Below are positions 16,206-24,447 of a stretch of DNA of 64,000 bases, piece after piece. A program made the translations under genes and the position numbers. Below the pieces are notes generated by a model. That model did not search any database. It was not told the origin of the DNA and saw only the letters and a list, made by a program, of their open reading frames with translations. This stretch comes from Sinanaerobacter chloroacetimidivorans (lineage in GTDB: Bacteria; Bacillota; Clostridia; Peptostreptococcales; Anaerovoracaceae): NCBI RefSeq assembly GCF_018128545.1, contig NZ_JAGSND010000011.1, positions 91,800 through 155,799 of the forward strand, in the 5' to 3' direction. Numbering within the stretch: position 1 is the stretch's first letter; each line of letters starts with the position of its first letter.

Positions 16206-17582
16206 TTGAAAAACAGTACATTCAATCGAGAAATTAAGTTATTAATCTATTATATTTGTCAATATGGGCTTGAACATACAAAACAAACGTATGTAGATTT
16301 TAATGTTTATAAAATTGAACATAGGAAAGAGTTTTTTAAGCAAGTACATAAAGGTTTTGCTATTGGTCAAGAAAATATCACTAGATTATTAACTGAAATA
16401 ATAAATGAGCAAAAACAAATAAAAGTTGAATTAAAATCACTCAGAAGTAAAGCTATTAATAAATCAGGTAAATCAATAGATGCTATAGAAAAAGAGCAAA
16501 GACAATTAATATTTCAAGAAAAAGTCATACGTAAATTTGCGGATTCATTGGCTTGGTTAATATACAAACACGATCTTTCTACCATCAGACGTTTTTATTT
16601 GGGTAATCCTCCTATCGATATTACAAATTCTAATATAGAATCATGTATAGAAACTGCAAACGATCTTATGAAGAGAAATCCATCTGATTTTGCTTTGATC
16701 AATGATCTTACAACTTTTATACAAATTTCGGATATTACACATCTAAACTCAACAGACCATTGTATTAAACTTCTTGAAATAAAAGAAGGTGAAGTTAATC
16801 ATCAAATAGTTACTATACTTAATAATTATATGGAGAATGAGTGTGATTACTATTTATACAATGCAATAAAGGACAAGGGTAAGCATTTCGATCAACAATT
16901 TAATAGAGTTATTAATCAAATGAAAACCAATGATAATGTTCTTAATACTCTAACCACTGGAAAAGGAGTAGATGGATTAACCGGGCAAAATGTTAGAATT
17001 GTTCAGGAGACTCTCGTATTAGATGATTTTTTCGATGTTGTGGTAAATTTATTAAAAAAATCGTCTGCAAAGGGGTACGCAATTTCAGTCGTAGAAGAAT
17101 GTGTGCTAATTGGTGTTTACGACGTTACAAAATTTAATGAAAATGCTTTTGAAGCTTGGGTAGGTGGTTTAGGCATCAAAAGCCCAATATACGATTTGAA
17201 AAGTTCTTTCCTGGACCCACTGGCATGTCCTATATATGCACTTCCTTTTTCTTCAAATGATCTTTTTGATTTAACAATTGGTAAAAAGGTTATTAAGATA
17301 ACTATAGACATGAATATATGGCTAAAAACATTTGAAAAAGTTGGGTATAGTTATAGATGGATGTCCAAAAAGGAAACCGCAAGAATGAATTCTAAATATA
17401 GTAGGTATCTTAAAATGATTGATATTGACGGTAAGGGGATTGAATTAAAATACAATAACACCATATCTTATCTGTATGGCGGATCTTTAGGCCGAATTTT
17501 TACAATGTTTACAAAGCCTTCAGCCGTACTAAAACTGCTTCAATCAATTGATGAGCATTCTGAAGATATGGAAGATGAATGA
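16206..17582 (+). CDS. Hypothetical protein of the island
   Basis: Not recognised. The 458-aa protein starts at TTG 16206, six bases after GAGGGA. The first 130 residues are charged and helical (EQKQIKVELKSLRSKAI region), with coiled-coil character around residues 60-110. The rest is mixed alpha/beta; residues 290-320 (YAISVVEECVLIGVYDV) resemble an alternating beta strand region and LACPIYALPFSS follows near 340. No signal peptide, membrane segment or catalytic motif is evident. The AT-rich codons match the other island genes and differ from the core genes to the left. Standing alone between the tRNA boundary and an IS256-type element, it is probably foreign cargo; a defence or regulatory role is possible but unsupported. 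Confidence 0.7.
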   Translation: MKNSTFNREIKLLIYYICQYGLEHTKQTYVDFNVYKIEHRKEFFKQVHKGFAIGQENITRLLTEIINEQKQIKVELKSLRSKAINKSGKSIDAIEKEQRQLIFQEKVIRKFADSLAWLIYKHDLSTIRRFYLGNPPIDITNSNIESCIETANDLMKRNPSDFALINDLTTFIQISDITHLNSTDHCIKLLEIKEGEVNHQIVTILNNYMENECDYYLYNAIKDKGKHFDQQFNRVINQMKTNDNVLNTLTTGKGVDGLTGQNVRIVQETLVLDDFFDVVVNLLKKSSAKGYAISVVEECVLIGVYDVTKFNENAFEAWVGGLGIKSPIYDLKSSFLDPLACPIYALPFSSNDLFDLTIGKKVIKITIDMNIWLKTFEKVGYSYRWMSKKETARMNSKYSRYLKMIDIDGKGIELKYNNTISYLYGGSLGRIFTMFTKPSAVLKLLQSIDEHSEDMEDE

Positions 17583-17972
17583 TAGCAATTATTACTGTCT
17601 TTGAATTTTCTGCAGGTAGTAAATTCTATTTCATATTCTCCATAGTGTCCGTCGGAATATTTACAAAAAATCAGCAACAACATCTCATAAAATCAGACCG
17701 AACTAACATTAAGCTTGGTACAATTTGGGTTAAGCTCAATTAGACGCATGGAAGTAATGGTGATGTTTTACGTGTTTCTGCAATTTCAGTATGATGTGAG
17801 CTTGCAGTCGCTGTCTGCTATTGGTAAAAATCCATATCAAAATAGGTGATACGCCAACACATAGTGGAAAACTAAAGACGCCAAATTGTTAAATCCAATT
17901 TGAACTGTTCTGGTTAATAGATTTTCTTAGAAAAGTTTTCAAAAGTAAAGTATAGAACCCATTATTGAGAAC
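17583..17972. other. Non-coding stretch before the IS256-type element
   Basis: No gene or clear terminator recognised in about 390 bp of AT-rich sequence. Short open frames near 17758-17850 end quickly and match nothing I know. It may hold debris of older insertions. Confidence 0.5.
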
Positions 17973-18035
17973 GTCCCAAAGTTTGTGTAAACCTCTTGGA
18001 TGATGTAGAATAACATCATCCAGGAGGTTTTTAAA

Positions 18036-19267
18036 ATGGGAAGAAGAAATGAAAGTCCAGAAAAAAAGAGAAGGCGAGAATTGATTAGAGAGCTACTGAA
18101 AGATTCTCCGCTCAAAGACGGAGAGGATGTTAATGCCCTTATGCGAGAAATGATGACCGAAGTTCTTGAAGGAAGCCTTGACGGCGAATTGGAAGAAGAA
18201 TTGGGATACACACGCTATGATTATCGCAACAAGGATACTGACAACAGCAGAAACGGCTTCAGCCAGAAATCCGTTCGGACAAGCTATGGAGATATGGAAA
18301 TCAATGTTACCCGGGATAGAAACGGCGAATTTGAACCAAAGATCATAGCAAGCATCAGAACACTCTCAGTCAGGACGTAGAAGCCAATATCATCTCTATG
18401 TACGCAAAGGGGATGAGTACCGCTGATATCGAAGAACATATCACCGATCTTTACGGCATCGAAATCAGTGACAGCACCATAAGCCGGATTACTGACAAAA
18501 TCTTACCTGTAGTCAAAGAGTGGCAGCAGCGTCCACTTTGTGAAATCTACTCCATGGTGTTTCTGGATGCGATCCACTTCCACATGAGGAGTGAGGGCCG
18601 TATCGTAAAAGAGGCCGTATATATCGCTATAGGGATCGATATGGAAGGATTTCGGGATGTGATTGGAATGTGGATTGGAGAAAATGAAAGCGCAAAATTT
18701 TGGCTATCCGTTTTAAATGACCTTAAGAACAGAGGAACGAACGATATTCTGATCGTATGCGTCGATGGCCTGACCGGTTTCCCGAATGCCATTGAGGCAG
18801 TATTTCCGAAGGCTGAAATCCAGCACTGCATCATCCATCAGATCAGGAATACCACAAAGTTTGTTTCTTACAAAGATATCAAGGCATTAATGGCGGATCT
18901 GAAAAAGGTCTATACAGTTCCAAACGAAGAAACCGCTCTTTACGAGCTAGATGCTTTTGAAGAAAAGTGGCATAAATACCCCAAAATCGCAGCTTCCTGG
19001 AAAGAGCATTGGTCTACGCTTTCAACCTATTTCAAATATTCTCAGGAGGTCAGAACCCTGATCTATACCACGAACCAGATCGAAAATTTCAACCGCCAGA
19101 TGCGACGGGTCACCAAGAGCAAGCCAGTATTCCCGACGGATGATAGTCTTATGAAAATACTTTACCTAGCGATGATGGACGTGACTAAGAAATGGACTCA
19201 AAGTCGCAGAGGCTGGGGAATTATTCATTCTCAGCTTGAAATCTACTTTTCAGATAGGTTGAACTAA
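18036..19267 (+). pseudogene. IS256-family transposase, single frameshift
   Basis: Mutator-type DDE transposase. The first part (18036-18380) gives the N-terminal domain up to EFEPKII; the second (from about 18352) continues with SQDVEANIISMYAKGMS. The frame changes near 18349-18352, where one A appears missing from an expected GCAAAGCAT. The catalytic residues are otherwise present: D in FLDAIHF, D in CVDGLTGF and E in NQIENFNRQMR. Length is normal (about 410 aa) if the frame is restored. A recent or sequencing-error frameshift is likely, since no other damage is seen. Confidence 0.9.
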
Positions 19268-19346
19268 GACCGGTCAGATTTAAAAATCCGGGAGCAAACT
19301 AGGCCCCTTATATTGACTTGCTTAAAAGCTTATGTATACTATGGTT

Positions 19347-19380
19347 AAGGGTTAAGAGCTTTTCAAGGCCCTTAACCCTT
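19347..19380. terminator. Hairpin at the 3' end of the IS256-type element
   Basis: AAGGGTTAAG (19347-19356) pairs perfectly with CTTAACCCTT (19371-19380) over a 14-base loop; T-rich sequence follows on the plus strand. Confidence 0.6.
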
Positions 19381-19443
19381 TCGTTATTTTTCAATATTCT
19401 ACATCGTTTTTTTGAGTTACACAAAATTTGGGATACTACCAAT

Positions 19444-20094
19444 CTAATAGATTAGTACATGATTTTCAATATCATTTACTAATCTAATCTTAGATGCTAA
19501 TTTATTAAAGTTAATTTCTTTTATTCGTTTCGGTCTAATTACTTCTTTTATTTGCTCATCATCAACTAATATAAGTCCAATACTACATTTTTGAAACAGC
19601 TCTCTATATTTAATACACAAATCGTATTTATCAAAAGGCATTACGACATAAGAATAGTCTGAATACTTTTTATTAATTACAGCTTGATTCAATGCTTTTC
19701 TTATATCGGTTAATTTCATCTCATATGAAATAACTGTTATATCTGGAAAATCAATTTGTTCGTTTACCGTGAATAAATTCCCATTATCTTTGATAATATT
19801 TAGTTCAATTAAATTATTTAATTTTTTCTTCATAATTTTTTCATCTAATTTTGTTTCTTTAGATAGATAATTTATAGTGTGGGGTCTTTTTTTATAAAGC
19901 AGAGAAAATACATGTAAATTATCTTTATTTTTCAGAGAATTAATTTGTTTTGAATTTAAAAAACTAATCGATTTTGTTTGGTACTCAACAATATCTATAT
20001 TCCCCCATCTAAATGAACACTCTCGTATGAAGTTAGTTTCTAATCTTTTTAAATCAATAAATTTATTCACTAAATCTATTTCATATCTAAACAT
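19444..20094 (-). CDS. Winged-helix protein with PD-(D/E)XK-like C-terminal domain
   Basis: Third gene of the kinase operon, 216 aa. Residues 47-110 look like a winged helix (SLLYKKRPHTINYLSKETKL and following). Residues 115-190 show a D-x6-E-x-K arrangement (D118, E125, K127 in PDITVISYEMKL), then a conserved-looking ALNQAV helix and CSIGLILVDD strand. That order (D, ExK, helix with Q) is typical of PD-(D/E)XK nuclease folds. A wHTH fused to such a fold could be a nuclease effector or a DNA-binding regulator with a catalytic or vestigial nuclease part. It starts 15 bp after the preceding stop. Function is inference from fold pattern; no homologue identified. Confidence 0.62.
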   Translation of the reverse strand: MFRYEIDLVNKFIDLKRLETNFIRECSFRWGNIDIVEYQTKSISFLNSKQINSLKNKDNLHVFSLLYKKRPHTINYLSKETKLDEKIMKKKLNNLIELNIIKDNGNLFTVNEQIDFPDITVISYEMKLTDIRKALNQAVINKKYSDYSYVVMPFDKYDLCIKYRELFQKCSIGLILVDDEQIKEVIRPKRIKEINFNKLASKIRLVNDIENHVLIY

Positions 20095-20109
20095 TAGCTC
20101 ACTCCCTTT

Positions 20110-21396
20110 CTAAAAAAATAATCTGTTTTGGTATTCCTCTAAAGCCTCTTTGTATAGTATAACATACTTTAAGTTCCCTTGCGTCAATTTTGATGCGTCA
20201 CTCATTCGTCCGTCTTTTTCAAGCAACGATATTAACTCATTTAAATTTACTATCGCATCTTCTATCTTTTTTATTAATCTCTTACATCTTTCGTATATTA
20301 GTTCATCTCCAAAATGCTGAGTTTCTACATCACTATCTTTTTTAATTATTTTGAGCATCTCATTCCAATATTTTTGTTCTAAATATATATAGTTTGTAGT
20401 TTCAATATCTGATTTTTTAATTCCAACCATTCTAAAACAATTATCATCAGACAGAACATCTAGATAACTTAGTGGCACCTCTGACATATAATTTTCAGAT
20501 AGAACCTTCTTAATTCTTTTGCCAAAGGCGGTGGTACTAATTTCGGATATCCCTTTTGTGTTTGTATCAAAGTTTCTATAGCTACCAAACCATCCCACAG
20601 AAAACCTTTCTATATCTAGAACTGAAAATATAGCATCTTTAATTCCACAATACTGCAAATAAACATTAATATTATGAGATACTAGTTCTTTAATAAAAAC
20701 TAATATATTTTTGTATACATCCTTACTATAGTAATACATTGACTCATCACTAATAATTGTTAAGCTCAAACTATCAATAAAATTAAACCTTGAAACATAA
20801 TTAATAATGTTGCTTGCCACATCAGAAGTTTCTAATAAAGCTGGGTCTAATAAAACACTAAGTATTACTTTTTCTTTATGATTGTCATGCAAATAGTTTT
20901 TTGTACTTTCTAGAGTATCTGCGAGCACAACCTCTTCCCAAGAGTTAATTTTATTAAATGTAAAAGTTGGTGTCATTAGATAGCTATCAACATAATATTT
21001 ATCGTAAAAATTACAAACCATCTCTTGAAAACTATCACGGTTTATTGAGTACTCATATGGAGAGAGTGGAAGACTTTTAAAAAAGGAAAAGTCTATATGG
21101 CTATTCAGGCATATTAGCTTATTATTATTTTCATTAGGAATAAACTTCTTACCTTCTCCCAAATCGACTGGTGTCTGGTCTAAATATGAGTCTAAATAAT
21201 CATTACTAATGGTTAAATAGTATAAAGGAAACTCACGTAGAACTATAATACCTTCTGTATTTAACTTTTCCTTTTTACTACATGGAATATCAGCAATACT
21301 ATAATGAATACCGTCAATTCTTCCATCGGAATTCTGAATTGCATTTTCAATTTTATTACCAAATTGTTTAGTGGCGTTTATGAACAACTTTCCCAT
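20110..21396 (-). CDS. Unknown protein of the kinase operon
   Basis: Not recognised. The 428-aa protein is the middle gene, starting 2 bp after the kinase stop. The region 155-290 alternates predicted strands and helices (KVILSVLLDPALLETS, INVYLQYCGIKDAIFS, ERFSVGWFGSYRNFD), which suggests an alpha/beta or TIM-like barrel domain. The C-terminal 70 residues are helical and charged (YERCKRLIKKIEDAIVNLNE), fit for a coiled coil or oligomerisation. No membrane segment or signal peptide. AT-rich codon use as in its neighbours. A role as the partner or substrate of the kinase, or as the sensor of a defence-like system, is possible but speculative. Confidence 0.65.
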   Translation of the reverse strand: MGKLFINATKQFGNKIENAIQNSDGRIDGIHYSIADIPCSKKEKLNTEGIIVLREFPLYYLTISNDYLDSYLDQTPVDLGEGKKFIPNENNNKLICLNSHIDFSFFKSLPLSPYEYSINRDSFQEMVCNFYDKYYVDSYLMTPTFTFNKINSWEEVVLADTLESTKNYLHDNHKEKVILSVLLDPALLETSDVASNIINYVSRFNFIDSLSLTIISDESMYYYSKDVYKNILVFIKELVSHNINVYLQYCGIKDAIFSVLDIERFSVGWFGSYRNFDTNTKGISEISTTAFGKRIKKVLSENYMSEVPLSYLDVLSDDNCFRMVGIKKSDIETTNYIYLEQKYWNEMLKIIKKDSDVETQHFGDELIYERCKRLIKKIEDAIVNLNELISLLEKDGRMSDASKLTQGNLKYVILYKEALEEYQNRLFF

Positions 21397-21398
21397 TC

Positions 21399-22361
21399 CT
21401 AATCCCTCCCTAAATAATCAACAATGAACTTATAGTTTTGCAGTCTTGATGAAACACTTTTATCTACCATCGCACGCAGTAACCTAAACAATTTATTTGT
21501 TTCATCACCACCAAATATATTTATTAAAACATAATAAATATAATCAATTTTATTCTTTTCGCTCAATCTTTCTTCTGGTAATTGAAGCCTCTCATTTTCT
21601 TTTAACCAGATAATTATTCCACATTTTTGTCTTTCATTCTCTTGAAACGCACGTACGTGTAAAGCGTTTAATAAAGAGAGTGTTAATAGGCCAATTGTAT
21701 AAATTTCAGCTCGAACTAAATCATCATTAGTTTTATTGGTCTTATGAATTTGTTCATATTCAGGAGCAGAGTAAAATAGTTTTGTAGGCGCCATAATATG
21801 AAATACTGTCGTTTCTGCATATGCAGATTTTGCACTTCCTAAATCTATCATCTTTAATTCATAATTCTTATTAAACATAAGATTATCAAATGATAAATCT
21901 CGATGAGAAACGAACCCAAAATCATGTCCTTTTATATATAATCCTAACAGTTCAATTAAAAACCACTTGCAAGTTTCAATAATATTTTGTTTTTTTTGAT
22001 TATATATTTCAAGTATTCCACTTGTAAAATCAAAAGGAAAGTATTCTTCTATTACTGCTAAGAATGTATAACCATCAATTTCTATGTATTTATATTCGAG
22101 TATTTTAGGAAAAGATAGACAACTCGAAAGCTTAAGCATTGACTCAGAATGAATACTTAAATAATCCGAGTATGATTCATCCAGATTCTCACTACTTGCA
22201 AGTAAATACTTAAATATACATGTTTCTCCCAAATAATTACATTTAAACACTGCAGAAATATTAATTCTTATCTCTTGAAAGTCAGTACATGACTCAAACG
22301 TGGAAGAAATATTTTCTAATATCTTATCCTTATAATCCAATAAAAGTTCCCTCATAGTCAT
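21399..22361 (-). CDS. Ser/Thr protein kinase-like protein
   Basis: First gene of the operon, 320 aa, a single kinase-like domain without a transmembrane or sensor part. Visible motifs: a beta-3 lysine in ETCIFKYLL (K51), the catalytic loop VSHRDLSFDNLMFN (about 150-163; HRD and the metal-binding N), DLG in place of DFG (MIDLGSAK, near 172) and an APE in FYSAPEYEQ that marks the end of the activation segment. The glycine-rich loop is weak. All catalytic residues are there, so it is probably active on proteins or small molecules. A promoter with good spacing and an AGGAG ribosome site precede it. Small cytosolic kinases in island operons are known from several phage-defence systems. Confidence 0.82.
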   Translation of the reverse strand: MTMRELLLDYKDKILENISSTFESCTDFQEIRINISAVFKCNYLGETCIFKYLLASSENLDESYSDYLSIHSESMLKLSSCLSFPKILEYKYIEIDGYTFLAVIEEYFPFDFTSGILEIYNQKKQNIIETCKWFLIELLGLYIKGHDFGFVSHRDLSFDNLMFNKNYELKMIDLGSAKSAYAETTVFHIMAPTKLFYSAPEYEQIHKTNKTNDDLVRAEIYTIGLLTLSLLNALHVRAFQENERQKCGIIIWLKENERLQLPEERLSEKNKIDYIYYVLINIFGGDETNKLFRLLRAMVDKSVSSRLQNYKFIVDYLGRD

Positions 22362-22391
22362 GTCTTGTTCTCCTAAATCAATGATGTTTAA

Positions 22392-22420
22392 ATCTTACCT
22401 CATATGACAAACATTTACAA
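22392..22420 (-). promoter_or_regulatory. Sigma-A promoter of the kinase operon
   Basis: On the minus strand TTGTAA (22420-22415), a 17-base spacer and TAAGAT (22397-22392), about 30 bp before the start codon. No operator-like palindrome is seen around it. Confidence 0.55.
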
Positions 22421-22460
22421 TATTTTCTTTTTATCTTTCTATAAAACGATATGTCAAAAA

Positions 22461-22488
22461 TTAAAAAAAGCCGGGTTTTCCCTGGCTT
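22461..22488 (-). terminator. Terminator of the HU-like remnant
   Basis: On the minus strand AAGCCAGGG, loop AAAA, CCCGGCTT, then TTTTT. It lies 60 bp after the truncated HU-like frame and upstream of the kinase promoter. Confidence 0.8.
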
Positions 22489-22549
22489 GCTTGACTAATT
22501 TGCATATTTCCCCTTTTTCTGTACTTCATATTATTCAATCTTTTTTTCT

Positions 22550-22708
22550 TCAACTCCCACATTGATCGTACAATCTGTACTTTCTCTTCTTTGTCAGCTT
22601 ATCCGTTATTACATCAACCATAGCGGTTAAAAATGTATCGGAAGCATTTTTGGTCAAACATGTTCTTTCAGATATTTCTCCGATTAGATCTAGCCTAATC
22701 ATCGTCAT
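22550..22708 (-). pseudogene. Truncated/frameshifted HU-family DNA-binding protein
   Basis: A 52-codon minus-strand frame with a strong GAGGAGGAACAATT ribosome site. The N-terminus matches the HU/IHF helical body (LIGEISERTCLTKNASDTFL, then VDVITDKLTK). After that the frame is lost: another frame reads VGVEEKKIE, which corresponds to the region following the HU GxGxF turn, and then stops. The DNA-binding arms are absent. It keeps a good ribosome site and a terminator, so decay may be recent. Confidence 0.65.
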
Positions 22709-23069
22709 AATTGTTCCTCCTCTATAATTTCATTTATTTGCACTTTAACAGTACAACAATGCAGATGGAGTGTTTTTCTTTGGTCCATCTTCACGATCTA
22801 CTGTTAAGTAAGTTATTTTTTCATTCTCCATGCCATGTTCTTCCTACAAGTAGACCAACCCATATCACTACGGTATGATTACTGCAGCCTGGCATGAGGC
22901 CTGGCTAAGCTCTATTCCTACGGTCACACTTATTCTATCACCAGAAGAAGAATTAGCAATAACTTTAGGGCTTTAACTAAGTTTCAATCTTTCAGTTATA
23001 ACACTTCTATAGTAAACCACATAATATGATAGATAGGATTTAAATCACGAACAGTGAGGAGTAAGTATA
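22709..23069. other. Non-coding stretch between HU remnant and helical-family gene
   Basis: About 360 bp with no gene recognised. Short fragments with protein-like text end within 20 codons. The region 22885-22915 contains imperfect CCTGGC repeats. The ribosome site GTGAGGAG of the next gene is at its right end. Confidence 0.5.
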
Positions 23070-23663
23070 ATGCAATGTAATAGAGTTAGTGAGCCAACCA
23101 TTACATACGGTCAAATGAATCTATTATTCGCTATCAGGAATCTCTGGAGAGATATAACAACCTGGTCTAGAGCTTACATGGTTAATAGGTCTGCTGGATT
23201 AGAAATAGCGAATGATGTATTTAATCGTTTATATGAAACACCCCAGGAATTCGGTAATCTTCTTCAATATATTGTTGGATACGATAATGCAGTTAAATTT
23301 GTCCAATTATTATCTCAGCAAATTGTACTTTTTAGATCATTATTAGAAGCAGAAATTGAAGGTGATTCCAATTTAATAGATCAAATAACGCAACAACTGT
23401 ATCAACTCGCAGATGAGAGAGCGAAATTTATGGCCGCCATAAATCCTTTTTGGGATGAAACGGAAACAAGAAATCTAATATATACCTTTTATCAGTATAC
23501 TATGGATGAAATGATTGCAATTTTAACTAAAGATTACGCTAAAGATATAGATATCTATGATAGACTTATTCATCATGCAGATACTATGGGAGACTACTTT
23601 ACAGAAGGTTTATTTAATTATATAGCTTTGAATCAGCAAAGCACTAATAACACTATAACCTAG
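23070..23663 (+). CDS. Small helical Firmicutes protein (family often mislabelled acetylglutamate kinase)
   Basis: A 197-aa all-helical protein. The pattern of aromatic and polar positions (AIRNLWRDITTWSRAYM, a Leu-rich block, then FMAAINPFWDETETRNLIY and YDRLIHHADTMGDYFTEGL) matches a family I recall from Bacillus and Clostridia whose members have INPYW and LW-x3-V-x-WTR motifs. Database names such as acetylglutamate kinase for that family are not supported by any kinase motif. In some Bacilli the genes lie near sporulation or envelope genes; here the gene is in the island. Function unknown. GAGGAG ribosome site. Confidence 0.7.
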   Translation: MQCNRVSEPTITYGQMNLLFAIRNLWRDITTWSRAYMVNRSAGLEIANDVFNRLYETPQEFGNLLQYIVGYDNAVKFVQLLSQQIVLFRSLLEAEIEGDSNLIDQITQQLYQLADERAKFMAAINPFWDETETRNLIYTFYQYTMDEMIAILTKDYAKDIDIYDRLIHHADTMGDYFTEGLFNYIALNQQSTNNTIT

Positions 23664-23703
23664 TGAATTTTATAAACTATTTATAATATTTTATAAAGAA
23701 CGT

Positions 23704-23746
23704 CTTAAATCAGCACCACCCGTTTTACGGGTGGTGCTGATTTAAG
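23704..23746. terminator. Perfect 19-bp hairpin after the helical-family gene
   Basis: CTTAAATCAGCACCACCCG (23704-23722) pairs with its full complement at 23728-23746 over a TTTTA loop. No T-run follows on the plus strand, so it may instead be a recombination or insertion-element end. It ends 9 bp before the inverted tRNA-Arg fragment. Confidence 0.55.
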
Positions 23747-23754
23747 CGGAAAAA

Positions 23755-23772
23755 GGATTCGAACATCCGACG
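23755..23772 (-). repeat. Inverted copy of the tRNA-Arg T-arm
   Basis: On the minus strand the 17 bases CGTCGGATGTTCGAATC are identical to tRNA-Arg positions 15546-15562. The rest of a tRNA is absent, so it is not a functional gene but a remnant. Confidence 0.7.
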
Positions 23773-23864
23773 AGACGGGAAGAATCATAAAAATATAGTT
23801 TTCTGGCAATTAATTGATTATAATGTATTTATAAATAACAAAGGATTAATAGGAGGAATCACTT

Positions 23865-24287
23865 ATGAAAGATCAAAATTGCGCATATTGCATGCAGGGT
23901 GAGCTCGTCGCTCAATTTGGATATCCATGCTGTGAACTGGAGCACAGTATCGTTTATATATTCAAGGAACAGAGTCACAAAGGACGCTGTATCGTTGCAT
24001 CGAAACAGCATGTAAGCGAACTGGTTGATTTTACTGATGAAGAACGTAACGGGTATTTTTCTGATATGGCGAAAGTAGCTAACGCTCTTCATAAAGCCTT
24101 CAACCCGGATAAAGTCAATTATGGAGCCTATGGAGACACCGGAAAGCACCTTCATTTCCATCTGGTGCCTAAGTACAAGGATGGTGTGGAGTGGGCAACA
24201 ACCTTCGAAATGAACAGCGGAAAAGTGAAGTTAACTGATTCAGAGTATGAGGCATTGGCCGAACAGATTCGTTCTAATATGCTATAA
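23865..24287 (+). CDS. HIT-family protein
   Basis: Histidine-triad nucleotide-binding protein of 140 aa; family members hydrolyse nucleotide phosphoramidates or dinucleoside polyphosphates. The triad HLHFHLVPKY lies near residues 96-105. An N-terminal CAYCMQG could bind zinc together with PCC at 22-24. The gene has a strong AGGAGG site 9 bases before ATG and its own terminator. It lies inside the tRNA-fragment-flanked region, but its codon use is more like the core genes, so the island edge could be to its left. Confidence 0.9.
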   Translation: MKDQNCAYCMQGELVAQFGYPCCELEHSIVYIFKEQSHKGRCIVASKQHVSELVDFTDEERNGYFSDMAKVANALHKAFNPDKVNYGAYGDTGKHLHFHLVPKYKDGVEWATTFEMNSGKVKLTDSEYEALAEQIRSNML

Positions 24288-24312
24288 AACTCGGGTACGC
24301 TATAGGTCCGGA

Positions 24313-24335
24313 GGTTGTTCGAATCATCTTATGAG
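24313..24335 (+). repeat. Degenerate copy of the tRNA-Arg 3' end
   Basis: The segment GGTTGTTCGAATCATCT and following TATGAGT aligns with tRNA-Arg 15550-15574 (GGATGTTCGAATCATCT, then CGGGAGT). No acceptor partner or anticodon arm is present. It may mark the right end of the island. Confidence 0.5.
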
Positions 24336-24344
24336 TTTAAAAGA

Positions 24345-24376
24345 CCCTATAACTTCAATAGTTATAGGGTTTTAAT
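24345..24376 (+). terminator. Terminator of the HIT gene
   Basis: CCCTATAACT (24345-24354) pairs with AGTTATAGGG (24360-24369) over a five-base loop; TTTT follows. Confidence 0.85.
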
Positions 24377-24447
24377 CTTTCTGTTGCACCAAATTATTAT
24401 GGGGCCATCCTATCTAACTTGACAGGTTACCCAGCCATGAATTCCCC

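Larger units (their letters stand above)
17973..19434 (+). mobile_element. IS256-family insertion sequence (inactive copy)
   Basis: Imperfect terminal inverted repeats of 18 bp lie at 17973-17990 and 19417-19434 (GTCCCAAAGTTTGTGTAA against ATCCCAAATTTTGTGTAA, 16 of 18 identical). The element is 1462 bp and holds one transposase frame broken by a frameshift. A hairpin at 17989-18030 hides the transposase's AGGAGG site, a device that limits read-through expression. No convincing 8-9 bp target duplication is seen at the ends, so the exact termini could be a few bases outward or the flanks have decayed. Confidence 0.82.

Noticed and set aside
23755..23772. A tRNA gene on the minus strand
   Set aside because: Only the T-arm half is present; no anticodon arm or acceptor pair.
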